Positions 17,728 to 24,911 of a stretch of DNA of 64,000 bases are shown piece after piece. Numbering within the stretch: the first letter of the stretch is position 1; every line of letters begins with the position of its first letter. The DNA is from an uncultured Spirochaeta sp. GTDB lineage: Bacteria; Spirochaetota; Spirochaetia; DSM-27196; Alkalispirochaetaceae. The stretch covers positions 62,001 to 126,000 of the forward strand of contig CAJWEZ010000001.1 of NCBI GenBank assembly GCA_913030605.1, read 5' to 3'. A program made the translations under genes and the position numbers. Under the pieces are notes generated by a model. It was given only the letters and a program-made list of their open reading frames with translations, did no database searches and had not been told where the DNA came from.

Positions 17728-17749
17728 ATACCATACTCCTGTATGGTAT
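17728..17749. promoter_or_regulatory. 22-bp palindromic operator upstream of pflB
   Basis: Arms ATACCATA and TATGGTAT are a perfect inverted pair separated by six bases; the dyad extends further to about 11-bp arms. The same 8+6+8 layout occurs before gap-ldh and the MMPL exporter. Confidence 0.62.
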
Positions 17750-17832
17750 ATAATGCAAAGCCAAGTGTGTATTATTTCCCGGAAAATCGGCGGGTCTCTC
17801 GTCTTCAGCGTGTGTGCTTTTCATCCAACCTC

Positions 17833-17862
17833 TTGCTATACCCTTCCGGGGCATAGTATAAG
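17833..17862 (+). promoter_or_regulatory. Promoter with CsoR-type operator (gene at 17887)
   Basis: TTGCTA (17833-17838) and TATAAG (17857-17862) are 18 bp apart. The spacer holds the 17-bp site 17838-17854 with arms ATACCCT and GGGGCAT, one arm base off the palindrome. Confidence 0.6.
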
Positions 17863-17886
17863 CGTTGTATTGAGGTGTCGAGTATT

Positions 17887-18225
17887 ATGCATGGAATGGG
17901 TGGTGGCTTGTGGCTCTTTCTCTTTGTGCTACCGTTGATTGTAATCGGGTTACGTGACGAGTTAGAGCCAAGGCTCAGACGTCGGGCGACTCGACGTGGA
18001 AGGGGCATGTACCCGGAAGATCTACCGCGGGAGGCGGAGGTATATCGGATTGCCCGCCGTCTCGGTGGCAGAATTACCGTGTCGGATCTAATAGTAGAAA
18101 TCGGAGTTAGCGCGCAGATTGCCGAACAGTCGTTGGAACGCCTCGTGGATGGCACACGCGTGGGAATTGAGGTAAGCGACAACGGCGTCATAGTGTACGA
18201 GTTTCGCGAGTTTACCGGCAGATAA
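17887..18225 (+). CDS. Small membrane-anchored protein with winged-helix-like C-terminus
   Basis: The 112-residue product starts MHGMGGG, then has one strong transmembrane helix (LWLFLFVLPLIVIGL), a basic stretch (RLRRRATRRGRG) and a soluble part (ITVSDLIVEIGVSAQIAEQS) that could be a small winged-helix fold. The His/Met/Gly start recalls copper-operon proteins. The ATG at 17887 has GAGG upstream; a GTG at 17875 lies on that site. The CsoR-type operator in its promoter supports copper control. Function unknown. Confidence 0.62.
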   Translation: MHGMGGGLWLFLFVLPLIVIGLRDELEPRLRRRATRRGRGMYPEDLPREAEVYRIARRLGGRITVSDLIVEIGVSAQIAEQSLERLVDGTRVGIEVSDNGVIVYEFREFTGR

Positions 18226-18257
18226 CGTGTCCCATATTATTAGGTATTGTTAGACGA

Positions 18258-18287
18258 GGCGAAGCAGGATGTAAAACCTGCTTCGCC
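18258..18287. terminator. Strong hairpin between convergent genes
   Basis: A perfect 11-bp stem (GGCGAAGCAGG with CCTGCTTCGCC) closes an 8-base loop. There is no T-run on either side, so it may act as a weak bidirectional terminator or stabilise transcript ends between the gene at 17887 and SHOCT copy 2. Confidence 0.5.
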
Positions 18288-18312
18288 CACCATCACGATA
18301 ACAAATCGCGAT

Positions 18313-18849
18313 CTATTCGATCTCGCGAAGCATTCGCCGGAATTCCCGACGCGAAATCTCCCCGGCCGCATAGCGGCGTTTGAGCACCTCTTCCGGTGAA
18401 CCGTACGGAATCCCCTCGTACATCATGTCGGGGTTGCCCATGAGGCCCCAACCGCCGCCCATCATGCCGGCGGTACCCATCATTCCACCGCCCATCATGC
18501 CGTATCCCATTCCTCCCGCCGTGGCATATCCGCCGGTTAAATACCGATACGCCATCCACCGATGTGCGGCATCCAGAGAGCTCGAACCTTCGCCTCCCAT
18601 CATCTCGTCCATCCATTCGTGCCGCTCAGGGTCACCTACATAGGCTCCCATTACCGCGTCACCGAGGACGATGAGCAGTTCCTCGGGAACCGCGTCCGGA
18701 TTGATTCTCTCCTCGCTACTCAAGCCCAGGGTGGTCCGAATTTCCGCCTCCACGTCTTCGACACTCCGATTGTGCCCGTCGACTTGTGCGAAGGCTCCAA
18801 ATACAACTGCCGTCAGCAATACGGCGACTAAAAGCGTCCGATTATTCAT
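18313..18849 (-). CDS. Exported Met/Gly-rich SHOCT-domain protein, copy 2
   Basis: The protein is identical to copy 1 at 8831-9367 across all 178 residues, and the DNA differs at one base. It carries the same signal peptide, Met/Gly-rich run and C-terminal SHOCT motif. It is convergent with the gene at 17887 and divergent from copA. A heptamer array lies just upstream. Because synonymous sites are also identical, the pair is recent or has been homogenised by gene conversion. A role in periplasmic copper buffering is possible but inferred. Confidence 0.8.
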   Translation of the reverse strand: MNNRTLLVAVLLTAVVFGAFAQVDGHNRSVEDVEAEIRTTLGLSSEERINPDAVPEELLIVLGDAVMGAYVGDPERHEWMDEMMGGEGSSSLDAAHRWMAYRYLTGGYATAGGMGYGMMGGGMMGTAGMMGGGWGLMGNPDMMYEGIPYGSPEEVLKRRYAAGEISRREFRRMLREIE

Positions 18850-18928
18850 AAATCGTCCTCCAGATTTAGTATTTGTCGCGGCGGCCTTCCGGTCTCGCCG
18901 TCAACGATTGAGAATGTAGCAGCTCAAG

Positions 18929-18968
18929 GTGACCGCAGAGTGACGGTTGTATTACGAGTAGGTGACGA
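18929..18968 (-). promoter_or_regulatory. Heptamer array before SHOCT copy 2
   Basis: On the minus strand TCGTCAC, TCGTAAT, CCGTCAC and CGGTCAC repeat at exact 11-bp steps (plus-strand starts 18962, 18951, 18940, 18929). Confidence 0.68.
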
Positions 18969-18972
18969 TTAA

Positions 18973-19045
18973 TCATGTGCACCGATAGATCTCCATGCAT
19001 TCCTCGGAGCAAAAAGAACGCGGGCCACTATCGTCCTCAAACATA
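18973..19045 (-). pseudogene. Remnant of a YHS-domain C-terminus
   Basis: On the minus strand the frame reads FEDDSGPRSFCSEECMEIYR and then a stop at 18973. This matches the end of the enzyme I-YHS protein (FVLESSDRTHYFCSEECMLA). No upstream DPVCGM half is seen. It sits directly upstream of SHOCT copy 2, as the enzyme I remnant does for copy 1, so each copy keeps a different piece of the same lost neighbour. Confidence 0.65.
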
Positions 19046-19105
19046 AAGTTGACATAAAAAACAAAAAGGGGTTGACACTCCCGCCAACTAATCCGACGCT
19101 ATACA

Positions 19106-19122
19106 ATACCCTGGTAGGGTAT
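19106..19122. promoter_or_regulatory. CsoR operator upstream of copA
   Basis: A perfect palindrome with arms ATACCCT and AGGGTAT around GGT lies 23 bases before the copA start. TTGACA occurs at 19072-19077, but no well-spaced -10 pairs with it, so the promoter is not assigned. Confidence 0.78.
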
Positions 19123-19145
19123 ACTCGATTAAGAAGGAGTTCTCT

Positions 19146-21497
19146 ATGGAAGCTACCAAAGCACGCATAGATAGTACCGATACTCAGAGCGTTCGTCTGG
19201 AAACGGCGGTCCTTCCTTTGGAAGGGATGAGTTGTGCATCCTGCGCACAGACAATTGAAAAAGCGTTAGGTAAGGTTCCCGGCGTAAGCTCGGCGGGGGT
19301 CAACTTTGCTGCCGAACAGGCCACGCTTCATTATGATCCGTCGGTCGTTGGGGTATCGCAATTCAAGGCGGCGGTGGAAGCCGTCGGCTATGCGGTCGGC
19401 GAAAAGCCGGATGCGACCGGTGAAGACGGGAAAGTCGACGAGGACGAGAAGCGGATGTCGGCAGCCCGTCGCAAAATGGTGACTGCCTGGGCGTTTACGC
19501 TTCCAATCATCGTTTGGATGTCCTTTGAAATGTTCGCAGGCATCGTCTGGCCGACCCAGGCGATTTTCGATCTTGGAATGATCGCCTTAGCCCTACCGGT
19601 AATGTTCGGGGTCGGCTGGAGCACGCTGCGCTCCGCATTCAAGGCGGTCTCACACGGTAGCGCAAACATGGATGTGCTTATCGCAATGGGTACGGTCGTC
19701 TCCCTGGCGACAGGCCCCGCCGCCTTCTTCCTCCCCGTGGCCAACTATGCGGGAGTCGCCGCCATGATAATGGCGTTTCATCTAACCGGGCGATACGTGG
19801 AGACCGCAGCCCGCGGAAGAGCGTCTCAGGCCATTAAGCGGCTCTTGGAACTTGGCGCTAAGACGGCTCGCGTAATCGAAGATGGCGAGGAACGGGAGAT
19901 TCCGATTGAACAGGTCCAAATAGACCATGTGATGGTAGTGCGCCCCGGAGAAAAGATTCCAACCGACGGGATAATAGTCGAAGGCGAGAGCTCTTTAGAC
20001 GAGTCCATGGCTACTGGTGAATCGATGCCGGTGAACAAGGGGAATGGAGACGAGGTGATCGGCGCCACGGTGAACCAGGAAGGGCTACTGAAGGTTCGGG
20101 CGACAAAGGTAGGCAAGGATACCTTTCTTTCTCAAGTTATACGAATGGTACAGGAGTGCCAGGGGTCAAAGGTTCCGATCCAAGAATTTGCGGACCGCGT
20201 AACCTCCTACTTCGTACCTGTCGTACTGGCTGTGGCGGCGTTTACGGTTCTCGTATGGATGGTCTTCCCCGAAACTCTGTTGCCGATTACCGAGTGGGCA
20301 TCTACATTTCTGCCCTGGGTAGATCCGAGCGTCGGAACGGTCACCCTGGCCATCTTTGCCGCCGTGGCGGTGTTGGTGATCGCGTGCCCCTGCGCCCTCG
20401 GCCTCGCTACTCCGACCGCTCTCATGGTCGGTAGCGGTATCGGCGCCGAAAATGGAATCCTGATTCGTCGGGGCGAGGCAATTCAGGGACTCAAGGACAT
20501 TCACACCGTCGTATTCGACAAGACCGGAACCATCACCAAGGGAAAGCCCGAGGTTACCGACCTTATCGCCTTTACCGAAATCGATCGACGAGAACTCTTG
20601 CGTCTGGTCGCCTCCGCGGAGTCCGGCTCCGAGCATCCGCTGGGGCAGGCGTTCGTCAAGCTCGCCAAAGAGGAGGGAATTGAGATTGCCCAGCCCCAGG
20701 AGTTCAAGGCGGTGCGAGGCAAGGGAGTTCGTGCGGTCGTCGAGGGGAAAGAAATCCTTGTCGGTAGCAGGAAGCTTATGGGAGAAGCCGGAGTCGTTAT
20801 CGAGTCCGCCGCGGACACAATGAATCGTCTGGAGGACGAGGCAAAGACCGCAATGCTTGTAGCCTATGGCGGGACCATTCTCGGAACCGTGGCGGTAGCG
20901 GACACATTGAAGCCGGATTCGGTTGCAGCGATTCACGAGCTTGAGCGGATGGGTATCGAGACGGCGGTGATTTCCGGAGACAACGAGAAAACCGTCTCGG
21001 CAATCGCCCGAAAGGTTGGGATTTCCCGGGTACTCGCGGAGGTGCTCCCGGATGGCAAGGTGGACGAGATCAAGCGGTTGCAGGAGAAGGTCGGCAGCGT
21101 CGCGATGGTCGGGGACGGTATCAACGATGCCCCCGCGCTTACACAGTCCAACGTAGGAATCGCGATCGGCACGGGAACGGACATTGCAATTGAGGCGTCC
21201 GACGTTACCCTTGTGAGCGGCGAGCTTTCCGGGGTGGTTACCGCGATTCGGCTTTCCAAGGCGACCTTTAGGAAGATCAAGCAAAATCTCTTCTGGGCGT
21301 ACTTCTATAACACCGTGGCTATTCCTGTGGCGGTGCTCGGACTGCTACACCCGGTTATCGCGGAAGCGGCAATGGCGTTCAGCTCGATCAACGTGGTTAC
21401 GAACGCCAATCTCCTACGAAGAGCAAAGGTCAAGTTCACCGCACCCTCGGAAGATCTTTCCACCGCAGGAGCGAAAACCGAAGGAGCTGCGGCATGA
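19146..21497 (+). CDS. copA: Copper-exporting P1B-1 ATPase
   Basis: The 783-residue inner-membrane pump exports Cu(I). It has one HMA domain with Cys30 and Cys33 (GMSCASC), eight predicted helices, the TGES actuator motif, the CPC ion site at 414-416, the phosphorylated Asp458 in DKTGT, the SEHPLG motif and [10 protein letters not shown]. The C-terminal helix pair has the YN and MxxSS residues of P1B-1 copper pumps. AAGGAG precedes the ATG. It heads an operon that continues through two small membrane proteins, lgt and a binding protein, under a CsoR operator. Confidence 0.95.
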   Translation: MEATKARIDSTDTQSVRLETAVLPLEGMSCASCAQTIEKALGKVPGVSSAGVNFAAEQATLHYDPSVVGVSQFKAAVEAVGYAVGEKPDATGEDGKVDEDEKRMSAARRKMVTAWAFTLPIIVWMSFEMFAGIVWPTQAIFDLGMIALALPVMFGVGWSTLRSAFKAVSHGSANMDVLIAMGTVVSLATGPAAFFLPVANYAGVAAMIMAFHLTGRYVETAARGRASQAIKRLLELGAKTARVIEDGEEREIPIEQVQIDHVMVVRPGEKIPTDGIIVEGESSLDESMATGESMPVNKGNGDEVIGATVNQEGLLKVRATKVGKDTFLSQVIRMVQECQGSKVPIQEFADRVTSYFVPVVLAVAAFTVLVWMVFPETLLPITEWASTFLPWVDPSVGTVTLAIFAAVAVLVIACPCALGLATPTALMVGSGIGAENGILIRRGEAIQGLKDIHTVVFDKTGTITKGKPEVTDLIAFTEIDRRELLRLVASAESGSEHPLGQAFVKLAKEEGIEIAQPQEFKAVRGKGVRAVVEGKEILVGSRKLMGEAGVVIESAADTMNRLEDEAKTAMLVAYGGTILGTVAVADTLKPDSVAAIHELERMGIETAVISGDNEKTVSAIARKVGISRVLAEVLPDGKVDEIKRLQEKVGSVAMVGDGINDAPALTQSNVGIAIGTGTDIAIEASDVTLVSGELSGVVTAIRLSKATFRKIKQNLFWAYFYNTVAIPVAVLGLLHPVIAEAAMAFSSINVVTNANLLRRAKVKFTAPSEDLSTAGAKTEGAAA

Positions 21498-21802
21498 CGG
21501 CACCGGACCGCCACGCAGAAACCCGAGAAGAGAGTCTTTGGAGCCGAGGTGTAGCTGCGATTACCTCGCATACCGGCATGATGGTGTTTGGCGCCATCAT
21601 GCTAACTGCGGTCTACCTGCTTCCGAAAGTTGGAATTTCAGTGCCGGACCAAGGTAGAAACGTGCTCTACATTCTCTTCATAGCGCTCCATGTGCCGATG
21701 TTACTGGGGATGCACAGACACCGTGCCACGGGCAACGATGCGCAGGATGCCCATGCGAGAGACGCGACTCCTGACAACGTCGATGCGAAAAAGCGGAAGT
21801 AG
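21494..21802 (+). CDS. Small membrane protein of the copA operon
   Basis: The 102-residue product has two hydrophobic segments ([16 protein letters not shown] and [18 protein letters not shown]) and ends in a charged, His-containing tail ([18 protein letters not shown]). Small two-helix proteins of this layout, such as DUF2933, often accompany copper genes; I cannot confirm family membership. Its ATG overlaps the copA stop (ATGA), so it is made together with the pump. Confidence 0.65.
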   Translation: MTAPDRHAETREESLWSRGVAAITSHTGMMVFGAIMLTAVYLLPKVGISVPDQGRNVLYILFIALHVPMLLGMHRHRATGNDAQDAHARDATPDNVDAKKRK

Positions 21803-21826
21803 GAATGCAGACGGGAGCAGCTTACA

Positions 21827-22561
21827 ATGAGCGTAACGCTCGGACCGAACACGAAACGAGCGGAGTGGATTCGCACCGCGGCAAAGCCGGCCATAATAGT
21901 AACCCTGATCGGCGCTTTGGCCGTGGCGCTTTTGGTCCCACACCTTGTGGACGGCCATATTCTCAGCCTATCGGTCGCACAGACACAGTCTCTACTCATC
22001 GCGATCGACCTACTCGTTGCCGGAGCCCTCATCACGATTCTCAACCGCCAAATCGTGAGGGAGAAACTGGAAAAGCAGACGCTTCAACATCGCCTTACCA
22101 GATCCTTCCGGTACATCGGGCAAGCGAACGTTTGTCTCGAGCTTATAAAGGAGCATTCGGCGGCTTTAGCAAGGTCGCGTTCGACCAATGAGTCCCACGG
22201 CGTCCTCTCCGATCTCCACGGGGCCATAGCCTCGGGGGTGGCGGGGGCGGCGGCGTCCCGTCTCCGTGTAATATCCGTGGATACCATGCGCACGGTAACG
22301 GAGTACGTCTGGACACGGGAGGGAGGTTCCGCCGCCCCGCCGATTTCAAACAAGCTTGCTTTGAGCAAGCAGTCGCCCCAGTCGGGCGACTCGGCGCCGC
22401 TGATAATCCGTAGCGGCTATCAGGAGGGCGGGATCGTCTGCGTTCTTGCGGCGGTCACCTCCGAGAGGAACGGGGGCGACGACGAACTGCTTAACGTCCT
22501 CCTGAACCACTTTCATCTCCTATTTCTCTTTGTCCACGACCATCACAAGGAGTCTCGATGA
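21827..22561 (+). CDS. Membrane-anchored sensor-like protein of unknown function
   Basis: The 244-residue product has two N-terminal transmembrane helices (IIVTLIGALAVALLVPHL and SLLIAIDLLVAGALITIL), a helical linker (NRQIVREKLEKQTLQHRL) and a soluble domain (about 95-235) that might be GAF-like. There is no kinase, cyclase or receiver motif. It sits between the small membrane protein and lgt, with an ATGA overlap into lgt. I do not recognise the family. Confidence 0.6.
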   Translation: MSVTLGPNTKRAEWIRTAAKPAIIVTLIGALAVALLVPHLVDGHILSLSVAQTQSLLIAIDLLVAGALITILNRQIVREKLEKQTLQHRLTRSFRYIGQANVCLELIKEHSAALARSRSTNESHGVLSDLHGAIASGVAGAAASRLRVISVDTMRTVTEYVWTREGGSAAPPISNKLALSKQSPQSGDSAPLIIRSGYQEGGIVCVLAAVTSERNGGDDELLNVLLNHFHLLFLFVHDHHKESR

Positions 22562-23520
22562 ACCTCTACCTACGCTATCCTGAATGGATTTCCCCTACGA
22601 TAATACCCGGCCTCCCGATTCGGTGGTACGGGCTAATGTACCTCGTCGCCTTCGGCCTCGCCTACGTTTTGACCGTGGTCCAGCTGAAGCAGCAGCGGTC
22701 CGGAGTGCTTGCCCGCGTCGGGCGAGAGGATATTGCCGACCTCTTCTTCTGGATAATACTCGGCATCATTATCGGCGCCAGAATCGTAGCGGCAACCGTC
22801 TACGACACCAGCGGGACCTACATTTCCAAACCGTGGCTCATATTCTGGCCCTTTGACGAGGAGATGAACTTCACCGGACTGGCCGGGATGAGCTACCACG
22901 GCGGGCTCATCGGAGGCATTATCGCCTTCTTGCTCTACAGCAAGAGAAAGAGGCTACCAATCCTCGCTACCGGAGACCTCCTATCGGCAGCCATACCCCT
23001 GGGCTACACCTTCGGCAGAATCGGCAATTTCCTAAACATGGAGCTCTATGGACGCGTAACCACGCTTCCCTGGGGCGTGCTCTTTCCGCACGCACGCCGG
23101 CTTCCCACGAGCGTCCCGGCGGTCCGGGAGACCGCCGCAACGGTCGGCATCGATGTGACCGGCCAGGAGCTTGTCAATCTTCCTCGCCACCCGTCGCAAC
23201 TCTACGAGGCGTTTCTTGAAGGCGTCCTCCTTTGGTTCATTCTCTGGTTCGTCTTTCGCAAAAGAAAGCCCTTCGACGGATTTCTCATCGGCGCGTATCT
23301 CATCGGCTACTCCGTCGCCCGGTTTATCGCGGAGTACTTCCGCACCCCGGATCCCGGCCTTGACTTCGTGCTTCAGCTTGGCACCGAGAACAATCCGCCA
23401 TGGCTGCTGCTTTCGCCTTTCAATTTCACCATGGGCCAGATCTTAAGCGTCCTTATGGCGCTGGGGGGTGTGATCTTTCTGGTCGTCGTAAGAGCCCGGC
23501 AAAGAACCCCAAATAGGTAG
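22558..23520 (+). CDS. lgt: Prolipoprotein diacylglyceryl transferase
   Basis: The 320-residue inner-membrane enzyme adds diacylglycerol to the lipobox Cys of prolipoproteins, the first step in lipoprotein maturation. Signature parts are PIRWYGLMYLVAF, GLAGMSYHGGLIGG, the Lgt box FGRIGNFLNMELYG with its Arg and Asn residues, and HPSQLYE. Seven hydrophobic segments fit the family. Finding lgt inside a copA operon under a CsoR operator is unusual and suggests that lipoprotein maturation is boosted during copper stress. Whether another lgt exists elsewhere in the genome is not known. Confidence 0.93.
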   Translation: MNLYLRYPEWISPTIIPGLPIRWYGLMYLVAFGLAYVLTVVQLKQQRSGVLARVGREDIADLFFWIILGIIIGARIVAATVYDTSGTYISKPWLIFWPFDEEMNFTGLAGMSYHGGLIGGIIAFLLYSKRKRLPILATGDLLSAAIPLGYTFGRIGNFLNMELYGRVTTLPWGVLFPHARRLPTSVPAVRETAATVGIDVTGQELVNLPRHPSQLYEAFLEGVLLWFILWFVFRKRKPFDGFLIGAYLIGYSVARFIAEYFRTPDPGLDFVLQLGTENNPPWLLLSPFNFTMGQILSVLMALGGVIFLVVVRARQRTPNR

Positions 23521-23641
23521 CCGCTTCGGCGCCGTCCCCTCTTGAGGGCCCGCGACCAGCCGGGAACGGCGGCGCCGCTTGTCGAGGGATGTCCAAGAAC
23601 CGTAGTTTCTTAGATGCAATAGCACGAAATCAAGGAGTGAA

Positions 23642-24700
23642 ATGATGCGTAAAGGCTTGATAACCGTTTCGATCGTAGTAGCGAGCATTCTTCTGCTCGC
23701 CGGGACCGCGGCGGCCGCGGGTAGTTCCGAGGAGATTACCGGAGAGGGTTCCAGAACCCTGGGAATCGTTCACATTACCTTCGAGCCGACCTTCGCCTAC
23801 AACGGAGTGGAGTACATGAGCTTTGGGTCCGCTTTTCGCGAGCAGTGGCGACGTCTATCGCGAGAGAAGGACTTCAAACTAATCCAGGTAGAGGCCGGCG
23901 TCACGGCCAACGACCTTGAGTTTGCAACGCGGCGCCTGTTGGATCTCGGCGTCGACGCTATCCTCGTCTTTCAGCATGACCCGTACGCCGCCGGCCAGGC
24001 GGTACGCATGGCACAGGAGGCGGGGGTCCCCATCGCCATCCACGGCATTCGACCGGCCCCGGGGATTAACGCGCCGTTTGTCGGTTTCTCCGAATACGAA
24101 ACCTGCCGCGCCCTCGGACAACGGGTGGCTGAGCGATTCTCCGACGTTGCCCCGGACACCATGCCGCGGATACTCGTACTCAATAACGAGACCGTCCAAC
24201 GCGACGCCAATCGGGAACGCGGCTTCTTGGAAGGCTTTCGTTCTCGCGTCCCCGAGTTCGAAGTCGTGGCCAACCAGGAAGACCTCGGAACCGTGGCAAG
24301 CGCCCTTCGGGTCACGGAATCGGCATTGCTCAACTCCCCGGAGATCAACATCATCTACGCCACGAGCGATCAGCGAGGTTTCGCAGCCGCACAGGTGATT
24401 CGAAACGGCGGCATCGTAGTTGGTGAACCGCCCGCGATCGTCGCGGTGGGGGGAAGCGAAGCCGCTTTGCGCAATCTCATGGAAGAGGAGTTCTGGCAGG
24501 CACAGGTCGCTCTAAATGTAAGAGGGGTAGCGGAGAAGTCCTACGAGGTTCTTGAAATGATGCTATCCGGAGAAATGTCCATGGAGAGCGACCGGGAGTT
24601 TTTGGTCGACTCACCAATATTCATAGACCCCACCGAGGAGGAAGTGCGAAGCTACCTCTCCGAAAACCACGGAATCATGGAGTTCGATCTCCAACAGTAG
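23642..24700 (+). CDS. Periplasmic sugar-binding-type ABC substrate-binding protein, paralogue 2
   Basis: The 352-residue protein has a signal peptide (ITVSIVVASILLLAGTAAA) and is clearly paralogous to the protein at 7050-8102, sharing long identical runs such as DPYAAGQAV, IHGIRPA, GFSEYETCR and ALNVRGVAEKSYEV. It comes last in the copA-lgt operon and is followed by a strong terminator. Two ATGs (23642, 23645) follow AAGGAGTG. No partner permease is nearby, so it may act as a stand-alone binding protein or sensor partner. Ligand unknown. Confidence 0.82.
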   Translation: MMRKGLITVSIVVASILLLAGTAAAAGSSEEITGEGSRTLGIVHITFEPTFAYNGVEYMSFGSAFREQWRRLSREKDFKLIQVEAGVTANDLEFATRRLLDLGVDAILVFQHDPYAAGQAVRMAQEAGVPIAIHGIRPAPGINAPFVGFSEYETCRALGQRVAERFSDVAPDTMPRILVLNNETVQRDANRERGFLEGFRSRVPEFEVVANQEDLGTVASALRVTESALLNSPEINIIYATSDQRGFAAAQVIRNGGIVVGEPPAIVAVGGSEAALRNLMEEEFWQAQVALNVRGVAEKSYEVLEMMLSGEMSMESDREFLVDSPIFIDPTEEEVRSYLSENHGIMEFDLQQ

Positions 24701-24730
24701 ATAGACTTATCCGATTGAGGTAATCAGGGT

Positions 24731-24763
24731 AGAGGGCCGCCGCGCGAAGCGGCCCTCTTTTTG
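24731..24763 (+). terminator. Rho-independent terminator of the copA operon
   Basis: A 10-bp GC-rich stem (AGAGGGCCGC with GCGGCCCTCT) and 8-base loop are followed by TTTTTG. It ends the operon 30 bases after the binding-protein gene. Confidence 0.88.
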
Positions 24764-24834
24764 TTTTGCGCTCCTCCCCATAGTTGTACCTCGAAATCCA
24801 AGAGAAGCAGGGAAAGAGATAGAGCGTCGTGAAG

Positions 24835-24891
24835 TTGACGGCTCGTGAAGCTGGTGGTACACTTTAAATACCCTACCCGGATAGGGTATTT
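24835..24891 (+). promoter_or_regulatory. MMPL exporter promoter with 22-bp operator
   Basis: TTGACG (24835-24840) and TACACT (24858-24863) are 17 bp apart. Right after the -10 lies a perfect palindrome at 24868-24889 (arms ATACCCTA and TAGGGTAT, six-base spacer), extending to AAATACCCTA arms at 24866-24891. Protein bound here would cover the transcription start. Confidence 0.65.
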
Positions 24892-24911
24892 ATACAATGA
24901 GGGGTTGCCAA

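Larger units (their letters stand above)
18313..18968. repeat. Long duplicated segment, copy 2 (partner 8831-9486)
   Basis: The partner segment is in the same orientation about 9.5 kb away. The coding part is nearly identical, while the promoter part (18850-18968) differs at many positions. Confidence 0.9.

Noticed and set aside
19072-19105. TTGACA and TATACA as the copA promoter
   Set aside because: The spacing is 22 bp, too long for a normal promoter and beyond the usual MerR-type 19-20 bp; left unassigned.
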